NCBI GenBank assembly: GCA_030834905.1
Contig: JAUQWZ010000062.1
Location: forward strand, 1-64,000
Length of the DNA: 64,000 nucleotides
Direction: 5' to 3'
From: Aggregatilineales bacterium
GTDB lineage: Bacteria; Chloroflexota; Anaerolineae; Aggregatilineales; Phototrophicaceae
Part shown: positions 13,098 through 23,283 of the stretch, one piece after another
How the letters are laid out: every line of letters starts with the position of its first letter
How positions within the stretch are numbered: position 1 is the stretch's first letter
Program-made: the position numbers and the translations under genes
The notes under the pieces: generated by a model
Database searches by the model: none
Told to the model about the DNA's origin: nothing
Seen by the model: the letters and a program-made list of their open reading frames with translations, nothing else

Positions 13098-15932
13098 TCA
13101 CTTCCTCATGGCGGGCAGGAACACATAGATTCCCAACACGTCTGGCGGAAGCTGCGCCTCGACGCGATGTTGCGGGCGGCGGTCGCCACGCCGATATGCC
13201 GCTTCGCGCACCCGGATATGTGCTGCCAATAACTCATCCCCGCGTCGCTGGGCAATCTCATTCAGGATTGGTGCAATATGGTCGAAACCCGCGATCACCC
13301 GCTCGACGAACTCCGCCGCCTGCTGCTGATGTATGTTTTCATCAGGTTCGGCGGTAAGCAGCGCCTCGGCCGCTTCCGGCTCAAGCCAGGACGCAGTTTC
13401 CGGCGCGCCCTCAAAGGCGAGGGTCAGGCTGTCTTCAGCAAGCAGTTGGCGTTCATCATTGAGTGTTCTTGTAATCAGGTGATAGCGAAAGCGCACCAAC
13501 AGCAGCGTCGTTCGACGCTGAACCGCCGCCGTGCGGATAGCTCCACCCCGGCGGGCATGAGATTGACCATCTTCGAGTTCGGCAGCATCCAACGCTGAAT
13601 TCATAACGTAGGTCGCCAGCGACTCGACTATGGGATGGGTTCGGGTGAGATAGAGCTGCCCCTCTTTCACGGGCAGTTCAAAGCGCGCGGCGAACTTCTC
13701 TTTGCCCAATAAGTCGCGCAGACCACGCGGTGTCTCGGTCAGGTCGAAACCGACTGCGCCATTCTCCGAAACCACACCATGATGCATTCGCACAGCATCT
13801 TTCATAAATGCCGCTACATCGATACCCGACCCGACTGCCTCTCTTGCAGCATCCAGTTCGGCCGCCACTTCATCGACGCGGATGGCTTGCTGGGCGAACA
13901 TCGTCCGCGAGCGTTTCTCGCGTTCGGCAGCCATCTCCCATTGCAAGTCCAGTTCTGCTTGGCGCGGTCGTATATAGTCTTCGAAGCCGGGCAGTGACGC
14001 CTGCATAAAACTGGCGTTCTCGCGCAACAGTAAACCCTCGAAGATCGCCTCGATTACATCTTCACTGTTGCCTGGAACCGGTACCGAGATACCGAGTGAA
14101 TTGCGGATAGTCTTGTGCTTACGCAGAAGCACGTTCAGCACGATGCCGTCGATCTGGTTATCGATGCCGTAGTAGGTCATGACCTTGATGCGTTCGCTTG
14201 GCTGTCCGTAGCGATCCACGCGCCCCTCGCGTTGTTCGTGGCGGGTCGGATTCCACGATAGATCGTAGTGAACGACCGCATCGAAGCCCGCCTGCAAATT
14301 GATCCCTTCGCTGAGACAGTCTGTGCAGACCAATACACGTTTTGGCGCGACGGATAGTCGCGTGACACGCTCCTCGCGTTCGGCAGGCGGCAGCATCCCC
14401 GTGATGCCTGCAATTTCCACGCCGCGCGTGGCGTCGCGCAGCGCGTCGGTCACGTAATCGACCGTCGGGATGAAGCGACAGAATACAATTGGATTATAAC
14501 CTTCCCGAAGTAAGTCTTTCACAATAGCAATGAGCTTTTGCAGTTTGCTGTCCGCTTCGCCCTGAAGCGCTTCTGCAGCCCGTGCCATGTCCAGCAAACG
14601 GCGGCGGAGCGTGTTCTCATCCTGCGCCAGTTCGCCGATGTCACTGCCCGGAATGACATCCATGCCCTCAGCCGTTTCATCGTTCATCAGGTCGAGGACA
14701 GTCCGCCGCCCGATTTCATCGACATCGGCTTCGGTTTCGGCTTCCGTCGTCGCGGCACGAGTGCGCAACGTAGCGGCTGCCGCTGCCGGACTCGACGCTA
14801 AGGAACGCAGCAGTGCCAACGCCGACCACCAGCGCACGCGCTGACGATACCCCTCGCCCGGTTGCAACACGGTTTCGCGGGCGTAGTTCAACACGCGATC
14901 AAAGAGGCGCTTGTACTCGTCCGTGAGTTTGTACGTTTCCTCGGCGATGTCCCGTTCCGGGAAAGGCGTAATCGAGTCCATGTAGGCATTGATATCCGCG
15001 CGTCTCCGCTGGACGAAGTAGCGCGCCAATTCACGGCGTAAGGGTTCGTTTTCCGCGCCAGTCAGGTCTTCGGGCAGATCGGCAAAGTCGGGATTGAGCA
15101 TTGCCAAGAGCGAGCGGAAGGCTTCTTCCTTACCGCTATGTGGTGTAGCGGTGACGAGGATCAGATGACGGTTCGGGTTGTCAGCCAACGCTGTGACCAG
15201 TTCATATCGCTGATGTTTGCCACCTCGCCTGTCAGTTGTATGGGCGACCGTATGCGCTTCATCGACGATGATGAAATCTGGCGCAGCGCGTAGAAATTCA
15301 TCGCGCCGTCGCTCGGACTTGATGAAGTCAGTTGAGACGACGACGAAGGGATATCGTTCAAACAGCGACTCTCCCATACGCAGATGCTGTTCGAGTCGCG
15401 TAGCAGTGCTCGATAAGACCAATTCCGCCTCGATGTAGAACTTCTCGCGGAGTTCTGCCTGCCATTGCTCGGCTAACTGTGGGGGACACAAGACCGCGAT
15501 CCGGTCGATTTCACCGCGATCCAGCAGTTCGCGGGCAATGAGCAGCGCTTCTATCGTCTTGCCGATGCCTACATCGTCGGCAATCAGCAGGCGCACGGGG
15601 TCTTGCTTGAGCGCTATCAGCAGCGGCACGAGCTGATAAGGACGCGGCTCGACATTGATGCGCGCAAAAGAACGGAATGGACCTGCGCTCGACCGGAAGC
15701 CCAAACGCACTGCCGCACGCAGCAAACGTGCCGAGCGGTAATCTCCGATATAGTGTGGATCGGGAAGCGCAAAGGTCGCTGGTTCGATTTCTTCCAGCAC
15801 AGTGAAAATACCCGTGACCTCATCATCCGTGCCACCCAGAGGACGCACGAGTACAACTTCATCCGTCGACTCCGGCAGGACGACCCATTCGCGCCCGCGC
15901 ACACGGATGAGCGAACCGACTGTGAAGCTCAT
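13098..15932 (-). CDS. SNF2-family helicase (DrmD-like)
   Basis: 944 residues. SF2/SNF2 motor: Walker A region ADDVGIGKT (118-126), DEAH (224-227), a SATPHSG-like motif III (VTATPHSG), and C-terminal motif VI VDRYGQ in a helicase-C lobe. The last about 350 residues are unclassified. The start overlaps the stop of the upstream DUF1998 helicase (ATGA), and 4 bases separate it from the methyltransferase. DrmD of class 1 DISARM has this size and sits next to DrmMI, as here. The likely role is ATP-driven DNA surveillance in a modification-dependent defence system. Confidence 0.85.
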   Translation of the reverse strand: MSFTVGSLIRVRGREWVVLPESTDEVVLVRPLGGTDDEVTGIFTVLEEIEPATFALPDPHYIGDYRSARLLRAAVRLGFRSSAGPFRSFARINVEPRPYQLVPLLIALKQDPVRLLIADDVGIGKTIEALLIARELLDRGEIDRIAVLCPPQLAEQWQAELREKFYIEAELVLSSTATRLEQHLRMGESLFERYPFVVVSTDFIKSERRRDEFLRAAPDFIIVDEAHTVAHTTDRRGGKHQRYELVTALADNPNRHLILVTATPHSGKEEAFRSLLAMLNPDFADLPEDLTGAENEPLRRELARYFVQRRRADINAYMDSITPFPERDIAEETYKLTDEYKRLFDRVLNYARETVLQPGEGYRQRVRWWSALALLRSLASSPAAAAATLRTRAATTEAETEADVDEIGRRTVLDLMNDETAEGMDVIPGSDIGELAQDENTLRRRLLDMARAAEALQGEADSKLQKLIAIVKDLLREGYNPIVFCRFIPTVDYVTDALRDATRGVEIAGITGMLPPAEREERVTRLSVAPKRVLVCTDCLSEGINLQAGFDAVVHYDLSWNPTRHEQREGRVDRYGQPSERIKVMTYYGIDNQIDGIVLNVLLRKHKTIRNSLGISVPVPGNSEDVIEAIFEGLLLRENASFMQASLPGFEDYIRPRQAELDLQWEMAAEREKRSRTMFAQQAIRVDEVAAELDAAREAVGSGIDVAAFMKDAVRMHHGVVSENGAVGFDLTETPRGLRDLLGKEKFAARFELPVKEGQLYLTRTHPIVESLATYVMNSALDAAELEDGQSHARRGGAIRTAAVQRRTTLLLVRFRYHLITRTLNDERQLLAEDSLTLAFEGAPETASWLEPEAAEALLTAEPDENIHQQQAAEFVERVIAGFDHIAPILNEIAQRRGDELLAAHIRVREAAYRRGDRRPQHRVEAQLPPDVLGIYVFLPAMRK

Positions 15933-18900
15933 CCTTCACCCCCAAAGATATGCCGGTTGCGTTGCAAAATTACGTCCCAGTCATCCCGATAGCCAAAGCG
16001 AACCACCCGATATCCATAGTCCGCCATACATTCGGTCTGCTGCGTGTCGCGCTGCTGGCGGTGCGGGAAATCGTGATGAGAACCATCAATATAAATCGCC
16101 GCGTAAACCCCGCCGCTGTTATAAACGAAGTCCGGTCGTGTCCCGCAGTCTTCCATATACACCTGTGCTTGATCGGGCAAACGCAATCCGCTGCCATGCA
16201 GCACCATCAGCCAATCACGTTCCAATTCGGAATCGCACTGCCGAAGCAGCGTTTCGAGGAAGTCTTCTCGCGTTTCCCTACTTGGGCTGGAAATGACGTT
16301 GGCGCTTGCCAGCGTCTCCAGCAAATCGCGGATTCGCTGGCGGTCCAGAATCGGGTGTTCACGCTGATTACTATAGCTCAACAAGCAGTCGTAGCAGGCT
16401 GCCTCACAATCCTCGCGGGCACGGGGTCCATGACGCAGATCTTCGCCCGTGATGGGGTCAAAATGGCAGATACGCAAGGCTTCTCGTGCGACCTGTGCGA
16501 GTGCTTCTGGCTCATCGACCAGCCGCCGCAGCACGCCTGCCCCGCCTTCCGTGGCTTCGTAAAAGAGCAGCGTTCGCCGGTTATCCCCGTCAGGCAGTGG
16601 TTCCGCCGCGAGTTCGTTGTCTTCAAGCTGATAAACGGCTTCAATGGCGCGTTTTAGCGCCGCCTGCAACGATGCCATTTCTTCGATTTCCAAGCCGATC
16701 AGGGGTTCAAACAGCAGGCAGTTGCGGTTGTCTTCGACATATGGGATTACGCGGCGGGTACGTTCGGACATCGGATCATCGGGGTCATCTTCATTCTGCT
16801 CGTTGCGCCCCCAGTAGCCACGCTCGATATCCAGGACGAAGCCGTATTGATGCTTGTTTTTGCGGCGCGCCCAGCCCAGATTGATGCGCCACAGGGTCGC
16901 TGTCTGCGCATAGGTTAGGCGTATCAGATCATGCGCCTCCTGCCGCACCAAAGCGGTGCGAACATCCGGCTGACCGTCGCGCTGATTAAAGCGCACACCG
17001 GTACGAATGTCGTAGCCTAACCGCAGCCGATCTTCCTCGTCAGAGTTGATACGGTCACGGCGTTTCGTCACCACATTTTGCAGCCGCAGGAGCGATTGCA
17101 GCGGTGGATCGAGTGGCATTCCACAGCGTTGGCAAAGGTCGTAATCCACGCGCATGTTGACCGGATGAATATAACCACAGTGACTGCACTGCTTGATTTG
17201 GGTCGTCAACGGACCATCCTCATCATCGGTCACTGGCATGATGACTTGGTTGATGAGATAGCGCGATCCTTCATGGTAGATGATGGCACGCGGACCGAAT
17301 TCCGCGATCGCTAAGAAGCGTGGACGGGAGAGGAATTCGTCACGCTGCTGCACCTTCCGTGCTGGAATAAACGCCGAGATCGGCAAGCGCGGGAAGCTGT
17401 AGCCGGGAAGAAAACCCTCCGTAGCGAAGTAGCGATAGCTGTAGAAATCCGACTGCACTAGGCTCTTCACCTCAGTCAGCAAATCGATCTGGGATAGCCC
17501 TTCGCGCCGCAGTCGTTCTGCCTGACGTTTGTCCGAGCTGCTGCGGGTCGGATCGCGGCGGATGTCTTCCTGAATTTTGACCTGCTTGAGTGCCGACCAA
17601 TACAATCCTCGCCAGCGCTCGCAGGTGTTCTCGAAGGCTCGGACGATGTTCTCCATCGTGACTTCCAGAAGCCCAGACGCATCCGCCAACTCCGAGATCG
17701 TATGCAGCACCTGCTCCGCCCGCTGTCGCGCTGCTAGGCGCGCTGTTCGCGACTCAGCTTGTTGTCGAATGTCTGGCAGCAATTCCAACGAGGGCGGATC
17801 GCCGTTCATGTCGAGGATTTCTTTAAGCGTGTCTTTCAGGTCGATGCCGGTTTCTGCCAACCAGATGGCGTGGATGTGAGACCGCAGCAAATCCTCGTTG
17901 GTCAGGTCCAGACGCGGCGGTGCAACCATACCAGCGACCATGCGCTCAGGACGCTTGAAGAAATACTGGTCGTGGGGACTACCCCTAGAACAGTAAGTGA
18001 AAACAAGCGCGGGCTGACCACTTCGACCGGCGCGTCCGCTGCGTTGGGCATAATTGGCAGGGGTGGGCGGCACATTGCGCATGTTGACCACATTCAGTTC
18101 CGCGATATCTACACCCAATTCCATCGTCGGTGAACAGTAAAGGATCGGCAAATCGCCACTGCGGAACAATTTCTCGCGTTTCTCACGTTCGTCGTAAGGT
18201 ACCTGCGCCGTATGTTCGTGGGCTTCCAGCCCAACCAGCGACTCGGCGACCGTTCGATAGAAATCAACAAAGAAAGCGTTCGGGCGACCGCCTTCTTGCG
18301 ATTCACGCGGCACTCGGATCGGATCGTGAAATGCTCGTGTACCCTGCCCAGCGTGCCAGCGCATAGCCGACGCAACCAGTTGATAACCGGGGACATCCTT
18401 ATCGTCCGTTGGTTCGCGGGTAATTTCCACCAGTCCTGCAATGCGCAGTCCAGACAAGAGATCGCGGATGATCCGTTCGGTTTCATCCAGACCGATCCGC
18501 CCGTATGTCACTGCTTCATATTCAGGGAGCGTGCCTGGGCGGCGCAGGTAGATGCCGAATCCGCCCCGTGCCGAGACATAAGTATAGTTGCCACGCCCGT
18601 CGTCACCACCAGAGGAACGTGGAATGAGCACCGAAGCATATTCCATGCGTTCATCTTCGTCGATTGCCCAAGGATCGACCAAACGTTGGCTGCTCAACTG
18701 CTGGATACGCTCCTGGTAGCCACTGTCCAAATAGTCCACTTTGATCGCCAGTTCGCGTCGCATATAGTCCAAGAGCGTTTTGGCAATTTTCATGCGCGTG
18801 TCGGGTGAAGCCGTCACGAGTGCGGTATGGCTGTTCTGCCACACGTCTTCCGCCGCGCAGACGGCATCTAAATCATCGTAGGCGATTTCGAGAAGTCCAC

Positions 18901-21103
18901 ACTGTTCGAGGTTCGGTAAGGCAATACGCCAACCCCGGCGCAGATCGCGGTAGATGCGATAGCCCAACACCTGCCGCAGCGAGCGCTGCGTTTCCTGTAA
19001 AGCCTGAAAGCGCACTCCGGGATCGCTGGCATACAGATGCAGGGGTAAATTCAGCGCCTCAAAGACTTTCTCCGCGATCACTTCATGCGACAGCCCTGCG
19101 CCTCCGGCGCGTTCCACCGCTCGGTAGATTGCGCCGCGCAACAAACCGACTTCGATGAAATCGTTGAAGTGTCCAGCTTGCAATGAGGCATCCTGCCGAT
19201 TATCAGTAAAGCTGAGTAGTTTCCGGGCGTGTCGTTCCAGATCGCTGACTCTGAGTGAGCGAATCGCGGAAAGACTCAACAGAGTCGTTGCGCTGCTGCG
19301 CCCTTCTGAACTAAGGGTAGCGAGCTTGCCAAAATCACTTTGGCGCGCACCATAGGAGACACCGCAATTCAGACAAAACATGAACGGTGAGGGGACATAA
19401 ACACAGGGTTGTCCCTCCTGATCCTCGTCACCAGAAGCCAGAACTCGCACATGGCGCGGCAGGCTGGCGCGGCGGTGGCTGCGAATACGGTTTACACCGT
19501 TGCGCTCTTCCAGCCAGTCATCCGGTAAATGTTCGCCGTCGATGAGTTCATTGAGATCATGTGGCCAAGGTTTATGCGTCCCGATGTAAAGAAAACCTGC
19601 TTCGCTCTCGTCATCCGCGAGACGGTCGCCGAATTCACGTGGCATCACCCGGCGCAGCGCATCGTCGGTGGTGGTAATGCGAACCGTGTAGTATTCCTGC
19701 CCGCACTCCCGGCAGAAGCATAATGGAAACAGTATCCGGTCGCGCTCACCTGGCACAAAGCGCTGACCCGTAAGCGTGATATAGCGTACATGTTCGGATT
19801 CGACGCTGGCGTAGACCGTATCGCCCGGGCTGATGAACTGATGCAGACGGAAGGCGAACGGCGCAAAGCCGGTATCCGGGTTGGGTGAGCACCGGTATCC
19901 GGCGAGCAGCCAGCGCTGAATGACTGCGGCACAATTCGCGTCGGGAACGCCGGTCAATGAGGCAAGTTCGCGGGCAGCGCCTCCATCACCTTCGATGCAG
20001 CGTGGTTGCTGCCGTGCTAGGCGACCATCGACTTCTCTCAGTCCAAACGTGTCTTCGATCCAAACTGACAGCGGATGCGCCACGAATGTCTCGTAATCGC
20101 TCGGCGCGGTAAGGTTTTCCCCCTGTTCGACAGCAGCCCGCAAGTCGTGCTCGAACGTTGCGGCGTTTTCGTATGGGAGCGTCGCTCGGCGCAGGGTTTC
20201 ACCGATGATGTGTTGGGCTTCGACCGGGGAACCAAAGATCTGTGTCCCAACCTCAGCAACCTGAGCACGCTGCTGAGGATAGGAACCCTCACTCGCAAGT
20301 GTTGCTGACGTTCCCACGAACAGGAGGCGTTGTTCTGGCGTTTCTAGACGATTGCGCACGCGGCGAACCAGCAGCGCAACATCTGCGCCTTGCCGTCCGC
20401 GATAGGTATGAAGTTCGTCGAGTACCAGAAAACGAAGCCCTTTCGCCTGCTCGATGAGCTGACGCTCACGCGGGCGTGTCATGATGAGTTCCAACATCAC
20501 GTAATTGGTCAGTAGAATATCAGGCGGATGCGCGATGATCTCTCGGCGTTCCTCTTCGTTCTCCTGCCCTGTATACCGGGCGAAGGTTACTGGCGACTGT
20601 CCTTCTGGGTATCCGTCATACAGGAACTTTCGGAGTTCACCCGCCTGGCTGTTTGCCAGCGCATTCATGGGATAGACAATAATTGCCTGAATACCACGAC
20701 CGCTTCCCCGTCGTAGGATATGATCGACAATGGGTACAATATAAGCGAGGCTTTTGCCCGACCCGGTGCCGGTAGTCAGGATGTAGTTGTGTCCCAGACG
20801 AGCGGTTTCAATCGCTTCGCGCTGGTGGCGATGGAAACGCAGTGCCTGCCCCCCACTCTGTTTGTTCTTCAGAAAAATACGGCTGCACTCTGGATGCAAC
20901 ACTGCTGCATCCACCAATTCCTGGATAGTGCCACCGCTCTCGAAAGTAGGATTGAGCTGTATCAGCGGATCGGGCCAGAACACACCCTCATCGAGACTTT
21001 TGTGGACCTCCTGGTAAATGCGTTCGTCACGAATTTGAATAAAACTACTGGCATAATTCGAATAATCATTTGTTAGCCGTTCGCGTAGATTGAACACATC
21101 CAT
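15929..21103 (-). CDS. Giant DEAD/DEAH helicase - DUF1998 - Vsr/DUF559-like nuclease
   Basis: About 1724 residues from ATG 21103 (AAGGA upstream); a start at 21145 would add 14. The SF2 helicase has TGTGSGKS at about 111-118 and DELH at 229-232. The C-terminal lobe has QRSGRAGRSG. Next come zinc-type cysteines (CSHCGYIH, then CQRCG), a DUF1998/MZB region with EGGAGVLRRL, and a CEAACYDCLLSY cluster. The last about 90 residues resemble Vsr/DUF559 nucleases (RPDF, then IYIDGSHHD). DISARM splits a helicase (DrmA) and a DUF1998 protein (DrmB); here both are in one chain with an added nuclease. Druantia DruE is another helicase-DUF1998 relative, so the exact type is open. Confidence 0.85.
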   Translation of the reverse strand: MDVFNLRERLTNDYSNYASSFIQIRDERIYQEVHKSLDEGVFWPDPLIQLNPTFESGGTIQELVDAAVLHPECSRIFLKNKQSGGQALRFHRHQREAIETARLGHNYILTTGTGSGKSLAYIVPIVDHILRRGSGRGIQAIIVYPMNALANSQAGELRKFLYDGYPEGQSPVTFARYTGQENEEERREIIAHPPDILLTNYVMLELIMTRPRERQLIEQAKGLRFLVLDELHTYRGRQGADVALLVRRVRNRLETPEQRLLFVGTSATLASEGSYPQQRAQVAEVGTQIFGSPVEAQHIIGETLRRATLPYENAATFEHDLRAAVEQGENLTAPSDYETFVAHPLSVWIEDTFGLREVDGRLARQQPRCIEGDGGAARELASLTGVPDANCAAVIQRWLLAGYRCSPNPDTGFAPFAFRLHQFISPGDTVYASVESEHVRYITLTGQRFVPGERDRILFPLCFCRECGQEYYTVRITTTDDALRRVMPREFGDRLADDESEAGFLYIGTHKPWPHDLNELIDGEHLPDDWLEERNGVNRIRSHRRASLPRHVRVLASGDEDQEGQPCVYVPSPFMFCLNCGVSYGARQSDFGKLATLSSEGRSSATTLLSLSAIRSLRVSDLERHARKLLSFTDNRQDASLQAGHFNDFIEVGLLRGAIYRAVERAGGAGLSHEVIAEKVFEALNLPLHLYASDPGVRFQALQETQRSLRQVLGYRIYRDLRRGWRIALPNLEQCGLLEIAYDDLDAVCAAEDVWQNSHTALVTASPDTRMKIAKTLLDYMRRELAIKVDYLDSGYQERIQQLSSQRLVDPWAIDEDERMEYASVLIPRSSGGDDGRGNYTYVSARGGFGIYLRRPGTLPEYEAVTYGRIGLDETERIIRDLLSGLRIAGLVEITREPTDDKDVPGYQLVASAMRWHAGQGTRAFHDPIRVPRESQEGGRPNAFFVDFYRTVAESLVGLEAHEHTAQVPYDEREKREKLFRSGDLPILYCSPTMELGVDIAELNVVNMRNVPPTPANYAQRSGRAGRSGQPALVFTYCSRGSPHDQYFFKRPERMVAGMVAPPRLDLTNEDLLRSHIHAIWLAETGIDLKDTLKEILDMNGDPPSLELLPDIRQQAESRTARLAARQRAEQVLHTISELADASGLLEVTMENIVRAFENTCERWRGLYWSALKQVKIQEDIRRDPTRSSSDKRQAERLRREGLSQIDLLTEVKSLVQSDFYSYRYFATEGFLPGYSFPRLPISAFIPARKVQQRDEFLSRPRFLAIAEFGPRAIIYHEGSRYLINQVIMPVTDDEDGPLTTQIKQCSHCGYIHPVNMRVDYDLCQRCGMPLDPPLQSLLRLQNVVTKRRDRINSDEEDRLRLGYDIRTGVRFNQRDGQPDVRTALVRQEAHDLIRLTYAQTATLWRINLGWARRKNKHQYGFVLDIERGYWGRNEQNEDDPDDPMSERTRRVIPYVEDNRNCLLFEPLIGLEIEEMASLQAALKRAIEAVYQLEDNELAAEPLPDGDNRRTLLFYEATEGGAGVLRRLVDEPEALAQVAREALRICHFDPITGEDLRHGPRAREDCEAACYDCLLSYSNQREHPILDRQRIRDLLETLASANVISSPSRETREDFLETLLRQCDSELERDWLMVLHGSGLRLPDQAQVYMEDCGTRPDFVYNSGGVYAAIYIDGSHHDFPHRQQRDTQQTECMADYGYRVVRFGYRDDWDVILQRNRHIFGGEG

Positions 21104-21145
21104 TACGGCATCCTTGAGAAGACATTTCTCTCTCGCACAGAACAT

Positions 21146-21757
21146 TCCTTAACTGGGAAAGTGATTGTTTCGTGGCACTGGGTGTCTTGCCGCTTCTAGG
21201 GTCTGCTTGTGCGTTTTCGAAATAGGCAACGGGCGATCATTATGAGGGATTATACAACTCTATGACGCTTCCCGTGAAATCACGTATTGTTCGAGTTAGT
21301 GCCAATACGCGGATTCTCGCAGATATCTGGCTCACTCGATGAGCGAATGCAATCCGGGACCTTGCGGTGCCTACCTAACCCGCCTCAATGCATCGTAGAC
21401 GGGCGCATTGGAGGCTTCCGACGATGCTGGCAGCGTTGCTGGTAGCTCGGCGACGTTGGGCGTCTTAATATTCAATCGTTTTCGGGCAAACCTTCTTGCC
21501 CGACACTCTTCATCGGTGTTGATAACGTCGCGCTCACCAGCACGCACCTTGCAGGCTTGCGTCCGAAAAACACAGGTAGTATCAGCCCAGCGTGCCAGAG
21601 GATAAAACTCGTTGTTCGTGCAATGCATTTAAGCGCGCTAGTGCCCTCTCCCCCTAATATTGCATATCGCAAATACCAATGAGTGCTGCAAGTGCCGCCT
21701 GAGTTGTGGCCAGTTTTCGACCATTGGTTGGTATATCGAGTAATCTTAACGGGGAGG
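21146..21757. other. Gap between Argonaute cassette and DISARM-like operon
   Basis: Only short frames without ribosome binding sites. The stretch holds a structured repeat at 21373-21461 (listed separately) and a hairpin CGGGCAA / TTGCCCG (21483-21502). It must also carry the promoter of the helicase operon, but no clear -35/-10 pair was found. Confidence 0.5.
21373..21461 (+). repeat. Branched inverted-repeat element, copy A
   Basis: About 89 bp, clearly related to 27689-27780 in the same orientation (shared core GCATTGGAGGCT, then CCGACG and GTTGGGC). Outer ends AAC..GCC pair with GGC..GTT and enclose two arms: CAATGC/GCATTG with inner CGT/ACG, and CCGA/TCGG with inner CAGC-GTT-GCTG. The ends ACCTAAC and GTTGGGC match the RYYYAAC / GTTRRRY ends of integron attC sites, but the two-armed interior is not typical of attC. 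Confidence 0.65.
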
Positions 21758-22933
21758 TTATGTTGTTACGTTTCGAGAGCAAAGATTCTTTAGCTCAATT
21801 ACAGCCTTTCGTTCCCATTCGATATATCGACTTGGTTCATTCCAAAAAACGTCCCATGCTTTATTCAACAAAGCATATATTGGATGTTCAGTTTCAGGTG
21901 TAACAATTTGGCACTTCAATTCGAGTGTCGCTTCATAGGCTTTTTGAGCAAACGTTGCAAGAATATCATCTGGAAAACAACGTTGATATTCCGGTTCAGC
22001 TACCGATCCGGAGATACGTAAAAGTTCGCTCCATTTGTGTTCTATTTTATCAGCAGCCTCACTGAAATCGATCAAACGAAGACCATGAAGAATTGTCTGC
22101 ATTCGTGCTGCGTCCGCAGGGTGACTCGTTTCGCCATCCAGTGGAACAGTAAAAGGATTGTCCCCAAGTTTTGTGTAGAGATGAATATGCGACCACCCAA
22201 ACGCGGGACCGATGGTGTAGACAGCGAATAGATCACAAAAAAATTCAACCGCCCATTCCCACCACGATTTTTTCCAAACTTCGAAATAATCTGCAAGTTG
22301 TTTTGGACCGCGACCACGCATTTCTTTTTGATATGACTCGTTCAGATAATTTGATACGATATACAACATCTCCAGTAATCTCGCTTGAAAGCCTTTAATT
22401 TTGGGATTATATCGGTTTGGACTATAAGGCTCGCTGACAAGCGTGTGACCAATCTCATGGTAGAGATCAGGGAGATGTAGTAGAAAATCTCCTTCAGTAA
22501 GTGGAACAAAAAGCAAATTGAAATTAGGATAGATATGAAAGTAATGCTGAGACAATCCTGTCACCATAGGGGGTGATAAAGGATAATCTATTTCATGTGT
22601 GATACGAATCACGAGTTGCGATAAAAAACCATCACTTTCTGTGTGTCGCTCCAAGGCAGCGACACAGGTTGTCTCCAATAGGCTTAGCTCTTGAACGGCT
22701 CGCCGAAAGTGACGTAAACGCTCGGACTGATTGCGTGGGTCACGAAGAAATCGATCTTTTAGTATCGCTTCAAGTTTTTCAATTACATCAGTGATCGAAC
22801 GAGTCGTATCCTGAACAAGTGGATAAAATTCCTGTGGTAGACGGTTTGGATTTGGAATACGTGCCAATAATTGCCGACCACGCTCTTGATGCTGTCTGAT
22901 CGCAACTTCAAAGTATTCGTTCAATGCGACCAT
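21758..22933 (-). CDS. Gluzincin-like metalloprotein of the Argonaute cassette
   Basis: 391 residues. An HEIGH zinc-peptidase motif (H159, E160, H163) is followed about 70 residues later by VEFFCDL, giving ExxxD with E230 as probable third ligand, the gluzincin arrangement. There is no signal peptide or membrane segment, so it is likely cytoplasmic. The family is otherwise unrecognised. The start overlaps the small upstream gene by 13 bases and the whole set has very short spacings, so it is co-expressed with the Argonaute. A protease activated during defence, or a structural zincin fold, are possible roles. Catalysis is inferred from the motif only. Confidence 0.7.
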   Translation of the reverse strand: MVALNEYFEVAIRQHQERGRQLLARIPNPNRLPQEFYPLVQDTTRSITDVIEKLEAILKDRFLRDPRNQSERLRHFRRAVQELSLLETTCVAALERHTESDGFLSQLVIRITHEIDYPLSPPMVTGLSQHYFHIYPNFNLLFVPLTEGDFLLHLPDLYHEIGHTLVSEPYSPNRYNPKIKGFQARLLEMLYIVSNYLNESYQKEMRGRGPKQLADYFEVWKKSWWEWAVEFFCDLFAVYTIGPAFGWSHIHLYTKLGDNPFTVPLDGETSHPADAARMQTILHGLRLIDFSEAADKIEHKWSELLRISGSVAEPEYQRCFPDDILATFAQKAYEATLELKCQIVTPETEHPIYALLNKAWDVFWNEPSRYIEWERKAVIELKNLCSRNVTT

Positions 22934-23283
22934 CCCCGCATTTTAGCCACTGCATTCGCTTGAACTTGCTCTAACAATTGTGCAAGATTTTCGAGTTCAT
23001 GAATTGCTGATACATCAACCTTTTCAGCTTTTAGGTTATTAGATAATCTCCGCCATCTTGCCCGGCTTGTTGCATCATCGCCTATAACAAGCATTGCAAT
23101 CATGCGAGTTGAAAGCGTATCTGTTTTTTCTACAGAGAGTTCTGATAACAGGTCTGCAAGCTCAAGCCGGAGTGAGTTATCATTTCCTTCGCCCGTTTTC
23201 AGTTTGACCAAAACGTTGTCTACCAGCTCGGCATGTTCTCTAATCTGTTGGTAAATGCCTGAGTACAAACCAGGGTTACTCAT
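22921..23283 (-). CDS. Small helical protein coupled to Argonaute
   Basis: About 120 residues from ATG 23283, which overlaps the Argonaute stop (ATGAGTAA); a start at 23313 would run deeper into the Argonaute gene. It is predicted mostly helical, with repeated Leu/Glu patterns, and its size resembles small adaptor domains. No family recognised. Tight coupling on both sides suggests a partner linking the Argonaute and the gluzincin-like protein. That is an inference from gene order. Confidence 0.65.
   Translation of the reverse strand: MSNPGLYSGIYQQIREHAELVDNVLVKLKTGEGNDNSLRLELADLLSELSVEKTDTLSTRMIAMLVIGDDATSRARWRRLSNNLKAEKVDVSAIHELENLAQLLEQVQANAVAKMRGWSH

Noticed and set aside
15950..16657. 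Plus-strand open frame opposite the C-terminal part of the DUF1998 helicase
   Set aside because: It overlaps conserved nuclease and DUF1998 codons and has no recognised domain.
21373..21461. Integron attC site
   Set aside because: The ends match attC for this copy but the two-armed interior and the poor left end of copy B do not; no integron integrase is visible. Kept as a structured repeat only.
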